Shown here in pieces: positions 32,801-42,884 of a stretch of DNA of 64,000 nucleotides. The stretch spans positions 765,001-829,000 of the forward strand of contig OX421503.1 in NCBI GenBank assembly GCA_949126835.1, read 5' to 3'. Position 1 is the stretch's first letter. The number at the start of each line of letters is the position of its first letter. Under the pieces are notes generated by a model. The model did no database searches, was not told the DNA's origin, and saw nothing but the letters and a program-made list of their open reading frames with translations. The position numbers and the translations under genes are program-made. This stretch comes from Anisus vortex. Lineage: Eukaryota; Mollusca; Gastropoda; Planorbidae.

Positions 32801-35800
32801 GCATACTATGTAGGTCTGGTAAAACATAGCTTGTTTATACTTGTTATGTGTGCTGACTATCCATTCTCTTAATTAATAAGTATAATTTGGTCCATTTATT
32901 ATTGCCAAGAAAAATATATCAGTAGAAAACAATGTTATATATAAGTCGGCTAAATCGTACCACTCTATGGAGGGCATTAAGTACCGGTACTAATTACCCG
33001 CAGTGGTACGTTTTAGCCGCAATAGACTTTGTGAATTGATTATATAATAACTCATAATAAAATATCTTTATAATTTGGAGTTTCTGGAACTGTTGAGTCA
33101 CTTCTGTACCCATGAGCCTTAAAGTATGAGGAAGTGTGTAAACCGCCGATACGCTCCCCTTAGAGTACACATGGGGAACGGCTGGTGGTGTACGTCTGGA
33201 GATCATTGCACTGTCGAGAGGCTCCGAGACTCGGTGTGTAGGAAGCAGTGAGTGCCGAAGGTGGCTAGTTGCGGACAGGTTATTGGCAGTGCCCTCACAT
33301 AGGGGGCGGCACTTCCAGGGGGGAGGGCGGCAAATGTAGTCTAAATATAGCAAATATTATAGCACTAAACAAGCAGTTACAGTATGCAAGGGTGCGGCGC
33401 TGAAACTTTTACCCTGGGGCGCCACATAAGCTTGTAAAGGCACTGGTTATTGGTGTTCACTCCCCCCCCCCACCTCCCACTTTTCCACTTGATCCACCCC
33501 TTAACATATAACATAAAAGCTGACATTTTGAGACACGTATAGCTAGAAACTGGTGAGTTCTTCCCTTTTTTACTCCCTTTATTTTAAGTTGCAATTTCTG
33601 TCTGTCTTTCTGTCTGTCTGGGAGCAAAACTTTGCTTCGATTTTTTGACCACTTCCCGTGGTCCGATCAAGCTGAAATTTAGACAGCAGACTTGCCCCGA
33701 CTAACAATTCATCCTATTAAATTTTCAGTTCAAACAACTTAATAATACTACACTTATGACAATATTCATTTCTTAAAAGGAAAGTATAAGAAATATTTTA
33801 ATTTCGCGTTAAAAATGCCTGTGCAACTTTCTATAGTTTTTCGGCGCAAAGCTAGAAAAAAAAAATTATGCACTACGATTTTTTTTAGAACAATTCATAC
33901 GGAGTAAGGAGATATTTTTGAGATTTGCGACACAGATATTTTTCTGTACGTTTCATTTGCAGTAAGCTTAGTCAATCAATTATTTAATTACATGATGGTA
34001 AACTTAGTTTGCAAATAAAGGGAGTATAATGAAAACTTTGTTTTTATGGTTTTCTTGTTACCTGTTTATAATATTGTAGACCTTTTACGTTCTAGCTACA
34101 CACACGTATGTCACTATCTTAGAGTGGATTCTTACATTTTCTTTTTCAGAAAACAGGCAAATGCATGGACAGAAAATCTTATGAAAAAGGCTCTTCTCTT
34201 ATTAAAAGATGGCATATGTGGTATAAATGAATGTTCTAAGATGTTTGGGATATCCAAACCCACTTTAAGACGCCACCTTCTCAGCAAAAACAAATACGCA
34301 AAAGATGGAGTAAAGGTCAGGGGGAGATCAACAAGTCTGCCACCTGAAGTAGAGGAAGATCTTGTCAAGCATATACAAATACTTGAGGGAATGATGTTTG
34401 GAATCACAAGAAAGGACCTGATGCAATTAGCGTATCAGTTAGCTGAGGCTAATAATTTGCTACATGCGTTCATCAAAACCAAAAGAACGGCAGGTAAGGA
34501 TTGGTTTAATGCATTCATGAAGCGCCACCCAAATTTAAGTTTACGCCTGGCTGAGCCCACATCTATTGCTAGTGCGTCTGGCTTTAACAGCCGGCTGGTC
34601 CAGCGGTTAGTTCACCGGACTGTCAACCAAAAACCAACTGACAGGTCGCGGGTTCTAACCCTGCCACCGACGGATCCCTGTCGCCCTGCAGGAGTTTTGG
34701 GCCTAGTGGACGTAATAATCTTCTATCTAGAAGGAACGTCTGTAAACTTATAAGAAAAAAAACAGAACATCTATGAATGGATTTTATGACAAACTTCAGA
34801 ATATATTGGACATCCATTCCATTCAGCCTAATGAAATTTACAATATGGACGAGACAAATTTATCAACAGTGCCTAAAACAAGACATAGAGTAATAGCAGC
34901 AAAAGGAAAGCGCCAGGTCGGATCTCTTTCTAGTGCAGAGAAAGGTGTTACAACCACTGGCGTTTTTTGTATAAACGCTGCAGGATATTTTCTTCCACCG
35001 ATGGTGATTTTTAAACGAAAAAGAATGAAAGATGAGCTGAAAGACGGGGCACCTCCTGGAACACCTTTTGCATGCAACGAAAGTGGATGGATGGATTCAG
35101 AACTTTTTGAAATGTGGATGGACCACTTTATATCTTGTGTAAAACCATCAAAAACCCACCCTGTCCTTTTGATCTTAGATGGACATGCAACCCACACTAA
35201 AAACGTTAACGCCATCATGAAAGCGTCTGAATCGGGTGTAATTATGCTAAGTCTTCCCCACATACAACACATTGCATGCAACCTCTGATACCCAATATGT
35301 AACTGTAACACCAGTACGCACTGAAAATTTTAGAATAGTTAAAACAACCCCTGATGGACGTTGTTTTTTCAGAAGTGTTGCTATAAGTCTAAATGAATTC
35401 CTTCAGCGAATTGACAGAGATGAAAATGGACTGATAAAGGATAATGTTAAAAGGTTTCAAGAACAAATTCTAGCTGATTCATTAAGAGCCCAAGTTATGA
35501 ATTGCATGTGCCAACATTTTAGTGAATATGAGGGGCTTGACAAAGAAATTCTTTGCTCTGATATGCCATCTTACATAAGATACAACAATTTTTCAGAGAG
35601 ACTCCAGGACATGTTAAGCCCAATCACTATGCCTGGAGAGTTGGAACTAATTGCAAAGAGCAAATGTTTGCAGAAGCCCATAATAGTTCATAACAAAAGA
35701 AACAGCTCTGTATTAAAGTATGGTATGAAAGAATATGCATCTTCAACATCAGTTGTTCTCCTGTTCACTAAGATTGGGGAGGTTGTAGGTCACTATGACT

Positions 35801-38800
35801 GCTTAGTTCTATCCGAGCCGCAAGATAAGGCAGCACCAGATCATTACATTCCTGTAAGACAAATCTCACCAATACCAGTGCCAGTTACTAGAGATAGAGA
35901 AAGAAAAAGGAAACAAGAAAGCTCCCAAATATTGACATCAAGCCCTTATAAACGACAACTTTTATTGACCCCGAAAGCTAAAAGTGCAAATTGTCGTTTT
36001 GAAAAACAACAACCTCAAATTATCAAACAAAGGAATACCAATAGGCCTACGTCTAGTGCAAAATTGAAAAAAATGCTCCAGAAAAAAGACCTAACGTTTA
36101 TCGGCCAAGAAAATAAAGATCTGCATTGGTACTGCTTTATGTGCGATGAGAACCTTGAGGAAGACATGATACAATGTTTAATCTGTAGAGAATGGATACA
36201 TGTTGCATGCTGTGCATCAGCCTAACAAAATGGATCTCTAGATAACTATACTTGTGAATTATGCCAGTGAATTAATTTTATACAATTGAGATTTTAAAAA
36301 AAAATTCAGCTAATGAATGTGAACATTTAAAAAAAAAAAGGTTTTCTTCATTCCTTTTGGTACTTATTACCCTTCCTAGTGGTACGAATTGAACGCTGGT
36401 GAGGGTAATTCGTACCACTTGGTCTTTTTTTTTTTTTATTAACTGTGCTCTTTGTTTTCATAATAACACGTTGAAATCTTGTATTTTCATTATTTTGTCA
36501 ACAATAATTGTTTTAACGTTAAAATAAACATTTTTCTATAGTTAGTTTTTTTATTGTTAATTTTTTCCCTTAGGGGGTACGAATTACCCACCTCTCCCCT
36601 AGATGTGTGTGGCTAGCCTTTAATTTAAAAGACTTTGTTAAGACATTCAATGGAATTTTGTAGCATACAAAATCTTAAGTATATTATACATAGACAAAAA
36701 AATTGAACACCTATCAACACAAGGTAGAGTCAACGAAAGTTCCGGACATCAAATTTGACTTTTGATTTCAATGTCAATTATTTTAATAGAACGTATATAC
36801 AAATAAAAAGTAGTAGCAGTACATATTTAAACAAGCCTCATACATTATAATGTATAGACCTATATGAAGGATTAATGTAAGATAATTTAATGCAAACAGG
36901 AGGCATGAAATTGTGGTCTAGAGATTGGAATCTAATCGTTTTCTGAAACATGCACACAATCAATAAAAAGCCACTTACGACATCGAAAGATAAAGAAAAA
37001 CAGCGTTATGATGAAAACCAAGAGAAAACTGACGACACTCAAAATTACAATTAGCGTCAACTGTTCTCCATTTCCATTGTTGGTGTTCTGATCATTTATT
37101 GGTGTTTTAACTGCTGTTGGTTAAAAACATTTTTAGTAATGTGCGAATAATAATACTAACTTATATTAAAGATAACTATAAAGAATTACATATATAAGTT
37201 ATATTTTAAATACTTGGAAAATAAAAATAAATTGTCTAGGCTATCACTTCATCTGGTCTTAATGTACGTTACCCGTCAAAACACTGTCAACGGTCTTAAA
37301 ATACGTTTTTGACACAGTAAGAAGACGCATATGAAATAATAATAATAATAATAATATTTGTATAGCGCTGCCAACAAACATAATGTAAGCTCAGAGCGCG
37401 TTTAACATACAACTAAGAATACGAATATTACCCTAGGCCAGGTGACAGAGCTAAATTGATGATTAAAAAAGACAAAACAAATATAAATGTAGTATAACCG
37501 ACCCAACCCATAAATAAGACAGTAAGTTTCTAAAGCATGTTGAATGTTATCTAAGGTAAATATTGAAATAATGAGTTTTTAAGTTCTGTTTGAAAGTAAC
37601 AGTAGAGCTTGTTCGCCTCAGTTGAATGGGAAATTGATTCCACACCTTCGGTATGCAGGTATTTAGGTATGGCTTACTATGAGCTCTGACATCGGTAGCA
37701 GAATGACAGAAAGTGAAATATCATGAAGGGGCCTGGATTCATGAGTTGACGATTCTACAGAGCGTTCCCAGTATAATAATATACAAAATAAAAAAGTCAC
37801 AAGTATTTTGAGAGCTCTGTGGATGGCTGTTAATGGACGATTGGCCAGCTTTTGGTCTTTAAAACCCTAAATTAGGTCTTTGAGACCGTGATCCAATATA
37901 GGTCGATCCCAGAATACCAGAATATTCAATGTTATAGACTTTGTGTTATTTTGTTTAGTTTTAGTTACTTCTAAGATCGCTTTCATTGTGATCAGTATGC
38001 AAGTTTTTTCCTCATGTATCTTTTCATATATAATATTTATATATATATATGTTATCATCTTATCTTTTATTTTATTTATGTTACCTACTTCTCAAGTGTT
38101 GATTCAATATATATGTGAAAGAATATAAGAAAATTAAGCTAAAATGCAGCTTAAAAAGTACAATAATATGCCACTAATATGCTGATATACAGATAGTTGC
38201 AGTAATCTTCAACATGTGATATATCATATCGATCTAATCGCCCTATCGAGTTGTAACAATACAAACTTTCAGAGATTTTTTTAATGCATACCTGACGTCA
38301 CAAAGACTTTAGTAGTTGTCGTAGTATCTAATAAAATAATACGACCAAATAAAGTAAGCAAAGTTATTTCATTGAAAAATAAATATTATTATGTTCATGT
38401 CAATTACTTACACATAATTTACGTCATTCTTTCACTTGGTTTAGGTAAGTGTTTCGCTATTTCGATTAAAATTGTATACAAGTATTGATAAAGTATATAA
38501 TTTCCAATTGAATGTTTGACATAGGCTAATATTCGAAAAGTAAAACCTTGTAAATTTTGCCTATAAAAATAGATTGAGGCTATGTTATAAACTAGATTGC
38601 ACAAAAAGTCTAAGGGAATAATACATAGCATATAAAATATTATATCTGCTAAATTACTTACCTATGCTAGATGTAAATAAGGTCTTAATTATTGTCGATT
38701 TCTTAATCATTTCATTAACTTGTTTTGTAGTACTGTATGCTGATGGAAATAATAAACATATCACTATTTTTATCTCTTAAATGTTATAGACGTTCCTTTT

Positions 38801-40582
38801 CAACAGATAATTATTGTGCATACTATTATCTTTGCTTGAATATAGTCTTGAACTGTGAATAGTATTTTAAATTATATCAATTAATAATACTCTTTTCTTT
38901 GTCTTCTTTTTTCTAGTGTTTGTAGGATTAGTGATATGAATACTGATGTTACAATTGTCAGATGTTAATATTCACTAGTAGTGAATTTTGTAGCTCTTTT
39001 TTAAATATTTTCTAGTTTGTTTTTTTGTTATATTTTTTTTTTTAGAATTTTTATAAAAAATGTATCTAGGGCCTATAGAGCAAGTTTCTGTAGCTTCGAC
39101 ATCACAATGTCCCGCCAACATACTTATATCCAAGTATTGTCAGGAACCCATCAGAGCTGGGTAGACTCATGCGCACCATCCAGATTGGAATTTCTATCCT
39201 TCAAGATCCAAACTAATGTTAGGTAGCATTTTAAGTTTACAATATTAAAATAGTTTTAATAAATCGAATTATACTCATAAAAAGCTTATTTTAATGGGTC
39301 AAAATGTTGTCTGTATGATTAACATTTAAGAAAAAACAGCCTCATTTTATAATAAATATATGCACATTTGTAGAACTCTTCGTCTGATGGGTTGAACGGA
39401 AATGTTTTAAAGACAATTTTCTAGACTTACCTTCAAGTTTTAACTGACACTCAAATATAGGCGCAGGATATTCCTTATTAGCTGGTCCGAAATATTCTAA
39501 AGACCATAGTCCAGCATCTGAGGTTGTAATTTGGTGAACAACAAGTTGAATCTCATAATTTCGGTTTCCTAAATCTTTTAGTGTTGTTGTAGTGTTCACT
39601 TCGTTTCTATCACTGCAGGGCAGACGAGGTATACAATGGGATACATCTTTTCCATCTTTAAGCCAGGCAATTTTCACAGGGGCATCAATGGTATGCCGAA
39701 AAACCTCACGGAATGTGTGATTGCTTCCTACTTGAGCCGATGAACATGATCTACATATAACTATTATTGAATACAGCATGATTAATTAAACAGTTAAATG
39801 ATTTCAATGAAAAGATAAATTTGAATGCTTAATGTATAGCAATGTTTAAATATATATAAAAATGTGTGCTTATAAAATGTACCTAATATTTGCAAGGACT
39901 TCCTATGATCTGGTGTTCTTACATGGAAAAATAAATAATGGTTTTTATTTGTTATATAATGGCTTTGCAACATTACTAGCCTGTGGATTAACCAGGATTG
40001 CGAAATGGTGGGGAGAGCAAACACTACAAACTAGGGAGATAGGTGCAAGGCGTGACAATAATGCAAGTTGAAAGGGTAGCGTCTTTGAAAAATCTGTGTT
40101 AATTTTTCGACTAGCAGTCTACTAGCTGTGTTTGTGCTGTGTTATTTTTTAAACATAATTCTTGAGAGTAATCAAACTCTTCAATACTTTGAATGAAAGT
40201 GGAATCGATTTCAGACATTGCCTGATATTGCTCTAATATCTCGAATTTATCGCCATTGCCACCATTCACTAGTTTCCCCTTCCACCGACCCCTTATATAA
40301 TCAGAACTATAAATATTAAAAATATATTTTTAAACCTACCTAGTTTTAGTATGGTGGTAATGTATACCAGAACTTGATAAACACAGAAGTGATGTGGGTT
40401 TAGGGTAGATAGGTTCATTTTAGTTTCTAAATAATACGTATTCAGCAAACTACTGTAGCCATCTTAGTGCAGACAGAAGTACGGGTGGGTTTTCTTATTT
40501 CACCCATCTTGTTCTGACTAGCCGTTGGCTGCATCAAGAAGATTCCCACACAGACGAAGCCAATACAAAATACATAGAACAT
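29614..40582 (-). CDS. Single-Ig type I receptor with ITIM-like tail (gene B, six exons)
   Basis: Minus-strand gene assembled from exons 40582-40504, 39727-39431, 38739-38662, 38327-38292, 37113-36979 and 29807-29614, about 272 codons in all. Every junction is phase 1, and each internal exon has AG before it and GT after it. Order of parts: signal peptide, one Ig-like domain, two short Thr/Ser-rich stalk exons, transmembrane segment, 64-codon Tyr-rich tail with stop. The tail contains V-T-Y-S-N-V, which fits the ITIM consensus (V/I/L/S-x-Y-x-x-V/I/L), known to bind SH2 phosphatases in vertebrate inhibitory receptors. The role of a cell-surface recognition receptor with inhibitory signalling is inferred. 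The last intron (7.2 kb) holds Helitron and pogo elements. The weakest joint is between the first two exons. Confidence 0.6.
29810..31010. other. AT-rich intron sequence of gene B
   Basis: No element recognised; the ORF at 29828-30025 lies on the other strand with no splice or homology support. Confidence 0.4.
31020..32598 (-). pseudogene. Helitron relic (N-terminal part of Rep/helicase gene and 5' end)
   Basis: The minus strand from about 31760 shows a charged coiled-coil-like stretch (R-x-E-E-R-x-R repeats) and then a block, open 31479-31207, with IVCIHCHAFHFPEERVSNR, YGDCCLSGQVNIEPPVFPNV and L-C-I-F-F. This Cys/His-containing region precedes the Rep domain in animal Helitron proteins. Stops and shifts follow; the Rep and helicase domains are missing. 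Upstream, the minus-strand sequence near 32600 begins TCTATCTATCTAATAATATT, a typical Helitron 5' start with TC, then a leader with ACGGGCCCAACGATTTTCGC seen in such elements. The 3' end was not located. It lies in the last intron of gene B, same strand. Confidence 0.6.
32714..32742 (+). CDS. Transposase exon 1 (pogo-like element)
   Basis: ATG at 32714 begins MADIDKTEKR; donor GTAAGG starts at 32743. The 29-nt coding part leaves phase 2 (AG), which completes an Arg codon with the first base of the exon at 34150. The next residues, KQANAWTEN, open the helix-turn-helix region, so the start is well supported by the splice phase. Confidence 0.65.
33065..33345 (+). repeat. Dispersed repeat shared with 7700-7935
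   Basis: Blocks CTGTACCCATGAGCC, GTGTGTAAACCGCCGATACG and GAGACTCGGTGTGTAGGAAG match the minus strand of 7700-7935. It sits in the transposase intron. Its class is unknown; it produces a spurious minus-strand ORF. Confidence 0.55.
34150..35288 (+). pseudogene. Pogo/Tigger-like transposase exon 2, broken by SINE and deletion
   Basis: Acceptor CTTTTTCAG ends at 34149. The first part (34150-34590) has a Psq-type helix-turn-helix (KDGICGINECSKMFGISKPT) and a CENP-B-type second DNA-binding domain ending GKDWFNAFMKRHPNLSLRLA. A SINE interrupts at 34591-34765. The second part (34773-35270) is the DDE_1 catalytic core: IYNMDETN holds the first Asp and LLILDGHATH the second. At about 35258 a one-base frame change falls in the conserved LPPHTTH-x-MQPL segment, and the remainder with the third acidic residue is gone. 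Stop at 35286-35288. This copy cannot make an active transposase. Confidence 0.85.
34591..34760 (+). mobile_element. tRNA-derived SINE inside the transposase
   Basis: The head reads GGCTGGTCCAGCGGTTAGTT (A-box region) and GGGTTCTAACCC (B-box-like), with CTGTCA in the anticodon position, most like tRNA-Asp. The 3' tail (34708-34753) matches the 3' end of the LINE at 59190-60325, then an A-rich run. The 5-base AACAG occurs at 34586-34590 and 34761-34765 as a short target duplication; the transposase frame resumes correctly after it. Confidence 0.8.
35272..36225 (+). CDS. OTU-domain cysteine protease with C-terminal PHD finger, transposon-borne
   Basis: The frame is open for about 317 codons. 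No clear ATG lies at the front: the frame is entered from the broken transposase end, so the true start or an upstream exon is unknown. Residues 20-190 have the OTU pattern: T-P-D-G-R-C-F-F-R-S-V at about 26-36 (catalytic Asp and Cys) and G-H-Y-D-C-L-V at about 172-178 (catalytic His). A basic linker with possible nuclear localisation signal (RDRERKRKQE) follows, then a PHD-type zinc finger at about 285-314 (WYCFMCDENL, MIQCLICREWIHVACC). OTU proteases remove ubiquitin; PHD fingers often bind histone tails. Position inside intact inverted tips shows that it travels with the transposon. Confidence 0.7.
   Translation: MHATSDTQYVTVTPVRTENFRIVKTTPDGRCFFRSVAISLNEFLQRIDRDENGLIKDNVKRFQEQILADSLRAQVMNCMCQHFSEYEGLDKEILCSDMPSYIRYNNFSERLQDMLSPITMPGELELIAKSKCLQKPIIVHNKRNSSVLKYGMKEYASSTSVVLLFTKIGEVVGHYDCLVLSEPQDKAAPDHYIPVRQISPIPVPVTRDRERKRKQESSQILTSSPYKRQLLLTPKAKSANCRFEKQQPQIIKQRNTNRPTSSAKLKKMLQKKDLTFIGQENKDLHWYCFMCDENLEEDMIQCLICREWIHVACCASA
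36979..37113 (-). CDS. Gene B exon 5: transmembrane exon
   Basis: Acceptor TTAACCAACAG precedes 37113; donor GTAAGT follows 36979. The 135-nt exon, phase 1 at both ends, encodes a polar Asn-rich juxtamembrane part (TPINDQNTNNGNGEQ) and a hydrophobic span of about 24 residues (LTLIVILSVVSFLLVFIITL then FFFIF) ending RC. It joins in frame to the basic start of exon 6. This is one of the best supported exons in the window. Confidence 0.7.
37352..37650 (+). repeat. Dispersed AGCGC repeat, copy 3
   Basis: Preceded by an (AAT)n run. TTGTATAGCGCTGCCAACA, CTCAGAGCGCGTTTAACATA and the later TTGAATGGGAA-TTGATTCCACACC match copy 1. It lies in the intron of gene B between exons 4 and 5. Confidence 0.75.
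38292..38327 (-). CDS. Gene B exon 4: Thr-rich stalk mini-exon
   Basis: A 36-nt exon with acceptor TTTTATTAG and donor GTATGC, phase 1 at both ends, encoding D-TTTTTKVFVTS. Its symmetric phase means that it can be skipped without frame change. Thr-rich stalks of this kind are usually O-glycosylated. Too short to be certain. Confidence 0.45.
38662..38739 (-). CDS. Gene B exon 3: stalk exon
   Basis: Acceptor TTATTTCCATCAG precedes 38739 and donor GTAAGT follows 38662. The 78-nt exon, phase 1 at both ends, encodes YSTTKQVNEMIKKSTIIKTL then FTSSI, a Ser/Thr/Lys-rich linker between the Ig domain and the membrane. Good splice sites and phase agreement support it. Confidence 0.55.
39090..39230 (+). 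repeat. SINE tail fragment
   Basis: TATTGTCAGGAACCCATCAGAGCTGGGTAGACTCA matches the segment ATGTCAGGTACCTATCAGGTCTGGGTAGATTCA at 62161-62195, which belongs to a tRNA-derived SINE. Confidence 0.5.
39431..39727 (-). CDS. Gene B exon 2: Ig-like domain
   Basis: Donor GTAAGT follows 39431. The frame encodes about 99 residues with Ig hallmarks: VKIAWLKDGKD (C-strand Trp), then YEIQLVVHQITTSDAGLWSL (E-strand hydrophobics and the D-x-G-x-W/Y signature), ending FECQLKLE. Cys residues lie in SHC, LPC and FEC; the classic B-strand Cys is not obvious, so disulfide pairing may be atypical. NHT and NTT are N-glycosylation sites. The acceptor used here (CTCAAGTAG at 39728-39736) keeps phase 1 with the signal exon; a more conventional one ends near 39754 but gives phase 2, so the 5' edge is uncertain. 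Confidence 0.7.
40504..40582 (-). CDS. Gene B exon 1: signal peptide
   Basis: ATG at 40582 begins MFYVFCIGFVCVGIFLMQ, a hydrophobic core followed by PTASQNKM, with a plausible signal-peptidase site after A-S. The donor is GTGAAA (weaker than consensus) and leaves phase 1, which matches the Ig exon. The longer upstream frame to 40786 has no signal-like start, so this internal ATG is preferred. Confidence 0.5.
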
Positions 40583-40599
40583 TCTATAAACATCTCGGT

Positions 40600-42700
40600 G
40601 GCCTAGACAAGCAACAAAAATGTAAGAAATAAAAGCAAGTAACATTTTTAAAATCAACGTAACAAGCAAATCCCGAATAATGCTAGCCGGAGACTGATTA
40701 CAAGAAGGGGAAAGTTTCACATTTGTAGGTGGCATCTTTGACAAACAAGGAGGAAGAGAGGCAGACATTAATGCTAGAACTTGCAAAGCAGACTTTTTCC
40801 AAAAGAAAAAAGTTTGAGCTCTAGAATTCTATCTTTCCAGGAAAATAAGAAAGTGTATCAATATTGGTATATGCTGGCAAAAAATAAAAACAACAACAGC
40901 AATTAAGAAAGCTGGCACAGTAGGCCTACTAAAAAGAGACATATGAAATAAGAAATTACTTTACAATTTCGGAAATGGATTGACTACACCCGTCAAAAAG
41001 CACCACACGCTTTCATTTGAAATCCCAGGGCAAGAGGAAAAAATATCGATCGAGAAACACATAATTATTATAATAAGAGATAGGCTATGGATGAAGTTGG
41101 CAAAATAATGTTGGGTGTAATTGGGGTCAGGTAGAGAAAGTAGTCCAGGATCGAGGTAATTGTTATTTATCAAATCATACTGCAAATAGTAGGCTTATTG
41201 TATAAATAAACATGTATTTTTCAGATTGTGACATTAAAAAAATAAATAATGAAGTTCACCTTAAAATATTTGAGAATCATATAAACCAAAAAAATAATAT
41301 AAACATTGGAGAGATAGAAATAGAGAAATATCAATTGAGATCGAAAGACAAACTTATAAACATATTACTTAATGGTAGATAAATTAATATTTATATTTAT
41401 TTTAAATAGTGTTTTACAACGTTACCATCAAACAAGGCATGATAAATACTTCCTTAAGTTAAACAAACATTATTCTTTACTTTTAAAACACTTTAATAAA
41501 CATGTGTTTATGATGTGCTCCCATGAAGGTCTATTTTCTTTCTTGTTTCTAGTAAGGGTGACATAATAAGGAAACGAAACTAATATAAAAAAAGATCTAT
41601 ATATATATATGTGTTCCTTTAACGGAAGTGGTGATGGGCCAATTGGAAAATAAAGGTTGTTTCTCTTTCGTAGCACGCCACCTGCATTTTGATGTCTACG
41701 AATCAAGTAAACAACTTTAGTAAGCACATATTAATACTAATTGTAGTTAAATATACCCCTTGGATATATTTCCGTTTGTAAATACTTATAAAAAAATAAA
41801 TTGGTGTATAATCTTTGTCCTCAATGTAATTCTAAATTTACAAAGAACGATACTAAATTACAGTGCTTTCGTGTTTGAAAATTAAAGCTCAAAATTGCAT
41901 TTAAATTATAACGCATTTAAAACTAGTTTTCGATTTTGTAATACAATTTCTATAGCCTATAGCCATTTAATTGACTAAATGACTAAATGAGTAACGAAGC
42001 TTCCACTTTCATTTTCCTTATCCATTATGTCTTAGAGGGAAACACTATAATAACGGGAATTCCCTTTACTATTTTTCAAAGTCAGCCATATTGGTCAGGT
42101 ATAAAAAGTCAATCGCTATTCGGTTGAATTTTTTTTTTTTACAAAAGGGCAAGTTTTCTCTATTCATTGTAACTATTATTATTTATGAAGAACCTTTTTT
42201 AATAAATTATCTATACAAATAGTAATAGCTATTCCTTAGGATGGTTAAAACGATACTATTCATGGTTCGAATGTCTGTTATGGATATACCAAAAGATTAA
42301 AGCAAAGAAAAAAAGGTACCGGTAGTCAGGAAAAGAATATTAAAATGTAGAATGATTCTGAGGTTAATAACTAGTATTTATTTTCCCCAAAATAATATTG
42401 TTATGCTTTTCTTTTTTTTTTATTAATATCACAATGTGAAGTGTAAAGTATCGACAACCTAGTAAAATTTTAAACAATAACCATATAACTCACCTGCTTA
42501 TGGAAGATTATTCTAAAATATGTTTATATTTATAATTAACTGGTTATTCGTTGTAGTATTTGTATTAGAATTATAATTACAATAGTTACATTTGAAACTA
42601 TATCATTTGCATATGTGAATACAGTTTTTATTTTAAAATACAAATAGATTGTTAAATTCGTTTAAAAACATATTAAATACCAAATGATTAAAAAAACAAC
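40600..42700. other. AT-rich region between genes B and C
   Basis: No repeat or exon recognised apart from short microsatellites. It would contain the promoters of the divergent genes B (minus) and C (plus), whose first coding exons are only about 2.2 kb apart. Confidence 0.4.
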
Positions 42701-42712
42701 ATTTATTTTCAG

Positions 42713-42813
42713 AAAATTCAAAGTAAAAAGTAAGGCACAAAGGAAAATGATATATGCATTTAAGATCACTTACTCAATTTTGTTGACACTATCTACATTT
42801 ATACTATGTTCAG
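42713..42813 (+). CDS. Signal-peptide exon of a third gene (gene C)
   Basis: Acceptor CATTTATTTTCAG ends at 42712 and donor GTATGT starts at 42814. ATG at 42747 starts MIYAFKITYSILLTLSTFIL then CS, a convincing signal peptide of 22 residues, and the exon ends in phase 1. Sequence before the ATG would be 5' untranslated. Gene B also has a signal exon ending in phase 1, and the two point away from each other. The next exon is not certain; the phase-1 exon at 63100 is a candidate across 20 kb of repeats. Confidence 0.45.
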
Positions 42814-42884
42814 GTATGTTATTGGTTTCCTTTTCCTTTGTGTTGAAAAATTCAATAAGTATTATAGACTTAATAATTCTACCT

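Larger units (their letters stand above)
32601..36599 (+). mobile_element. Pogo/Tigger-like DNA transposon with extra OTU-PHD gene
   Basis: Perfect 24-bp inverted tips, GGGGAGAGGTGGGTAATTCG plus TACC (32601-32624 and the complement at 36576-36599), flanked by TA on both sides (32599-32600, 36600-36601). The core GGTAATTCGTACC and close variants recur inside both ends (about 32950-33010 and 36358-36420), as expected for transposase binding sites. It carries a two-exon transposase gene, disrupted by a SINE and a C-terminal deletion, and an OTU/PHD ORF on the same strand. The intron holds the dispersed repeat at 33065-33345. The left tip abuts the 5' start of the Helitron relic, so it inserted there at a TA. 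Confidence 0.85.

Noticed and set aside
34591..34665. tRNA-Asp gene
   Set aside because: Only A- and B-box regions remain, the stems do not pair as a tRNA, and a LINE-type tail follows, so it is a SINE.
40961..41185. 74-codon minus-strand ORF upstream of gene B
   Set aside because: No signal peptide or domain, and no donor in a phase compatible with gene B.
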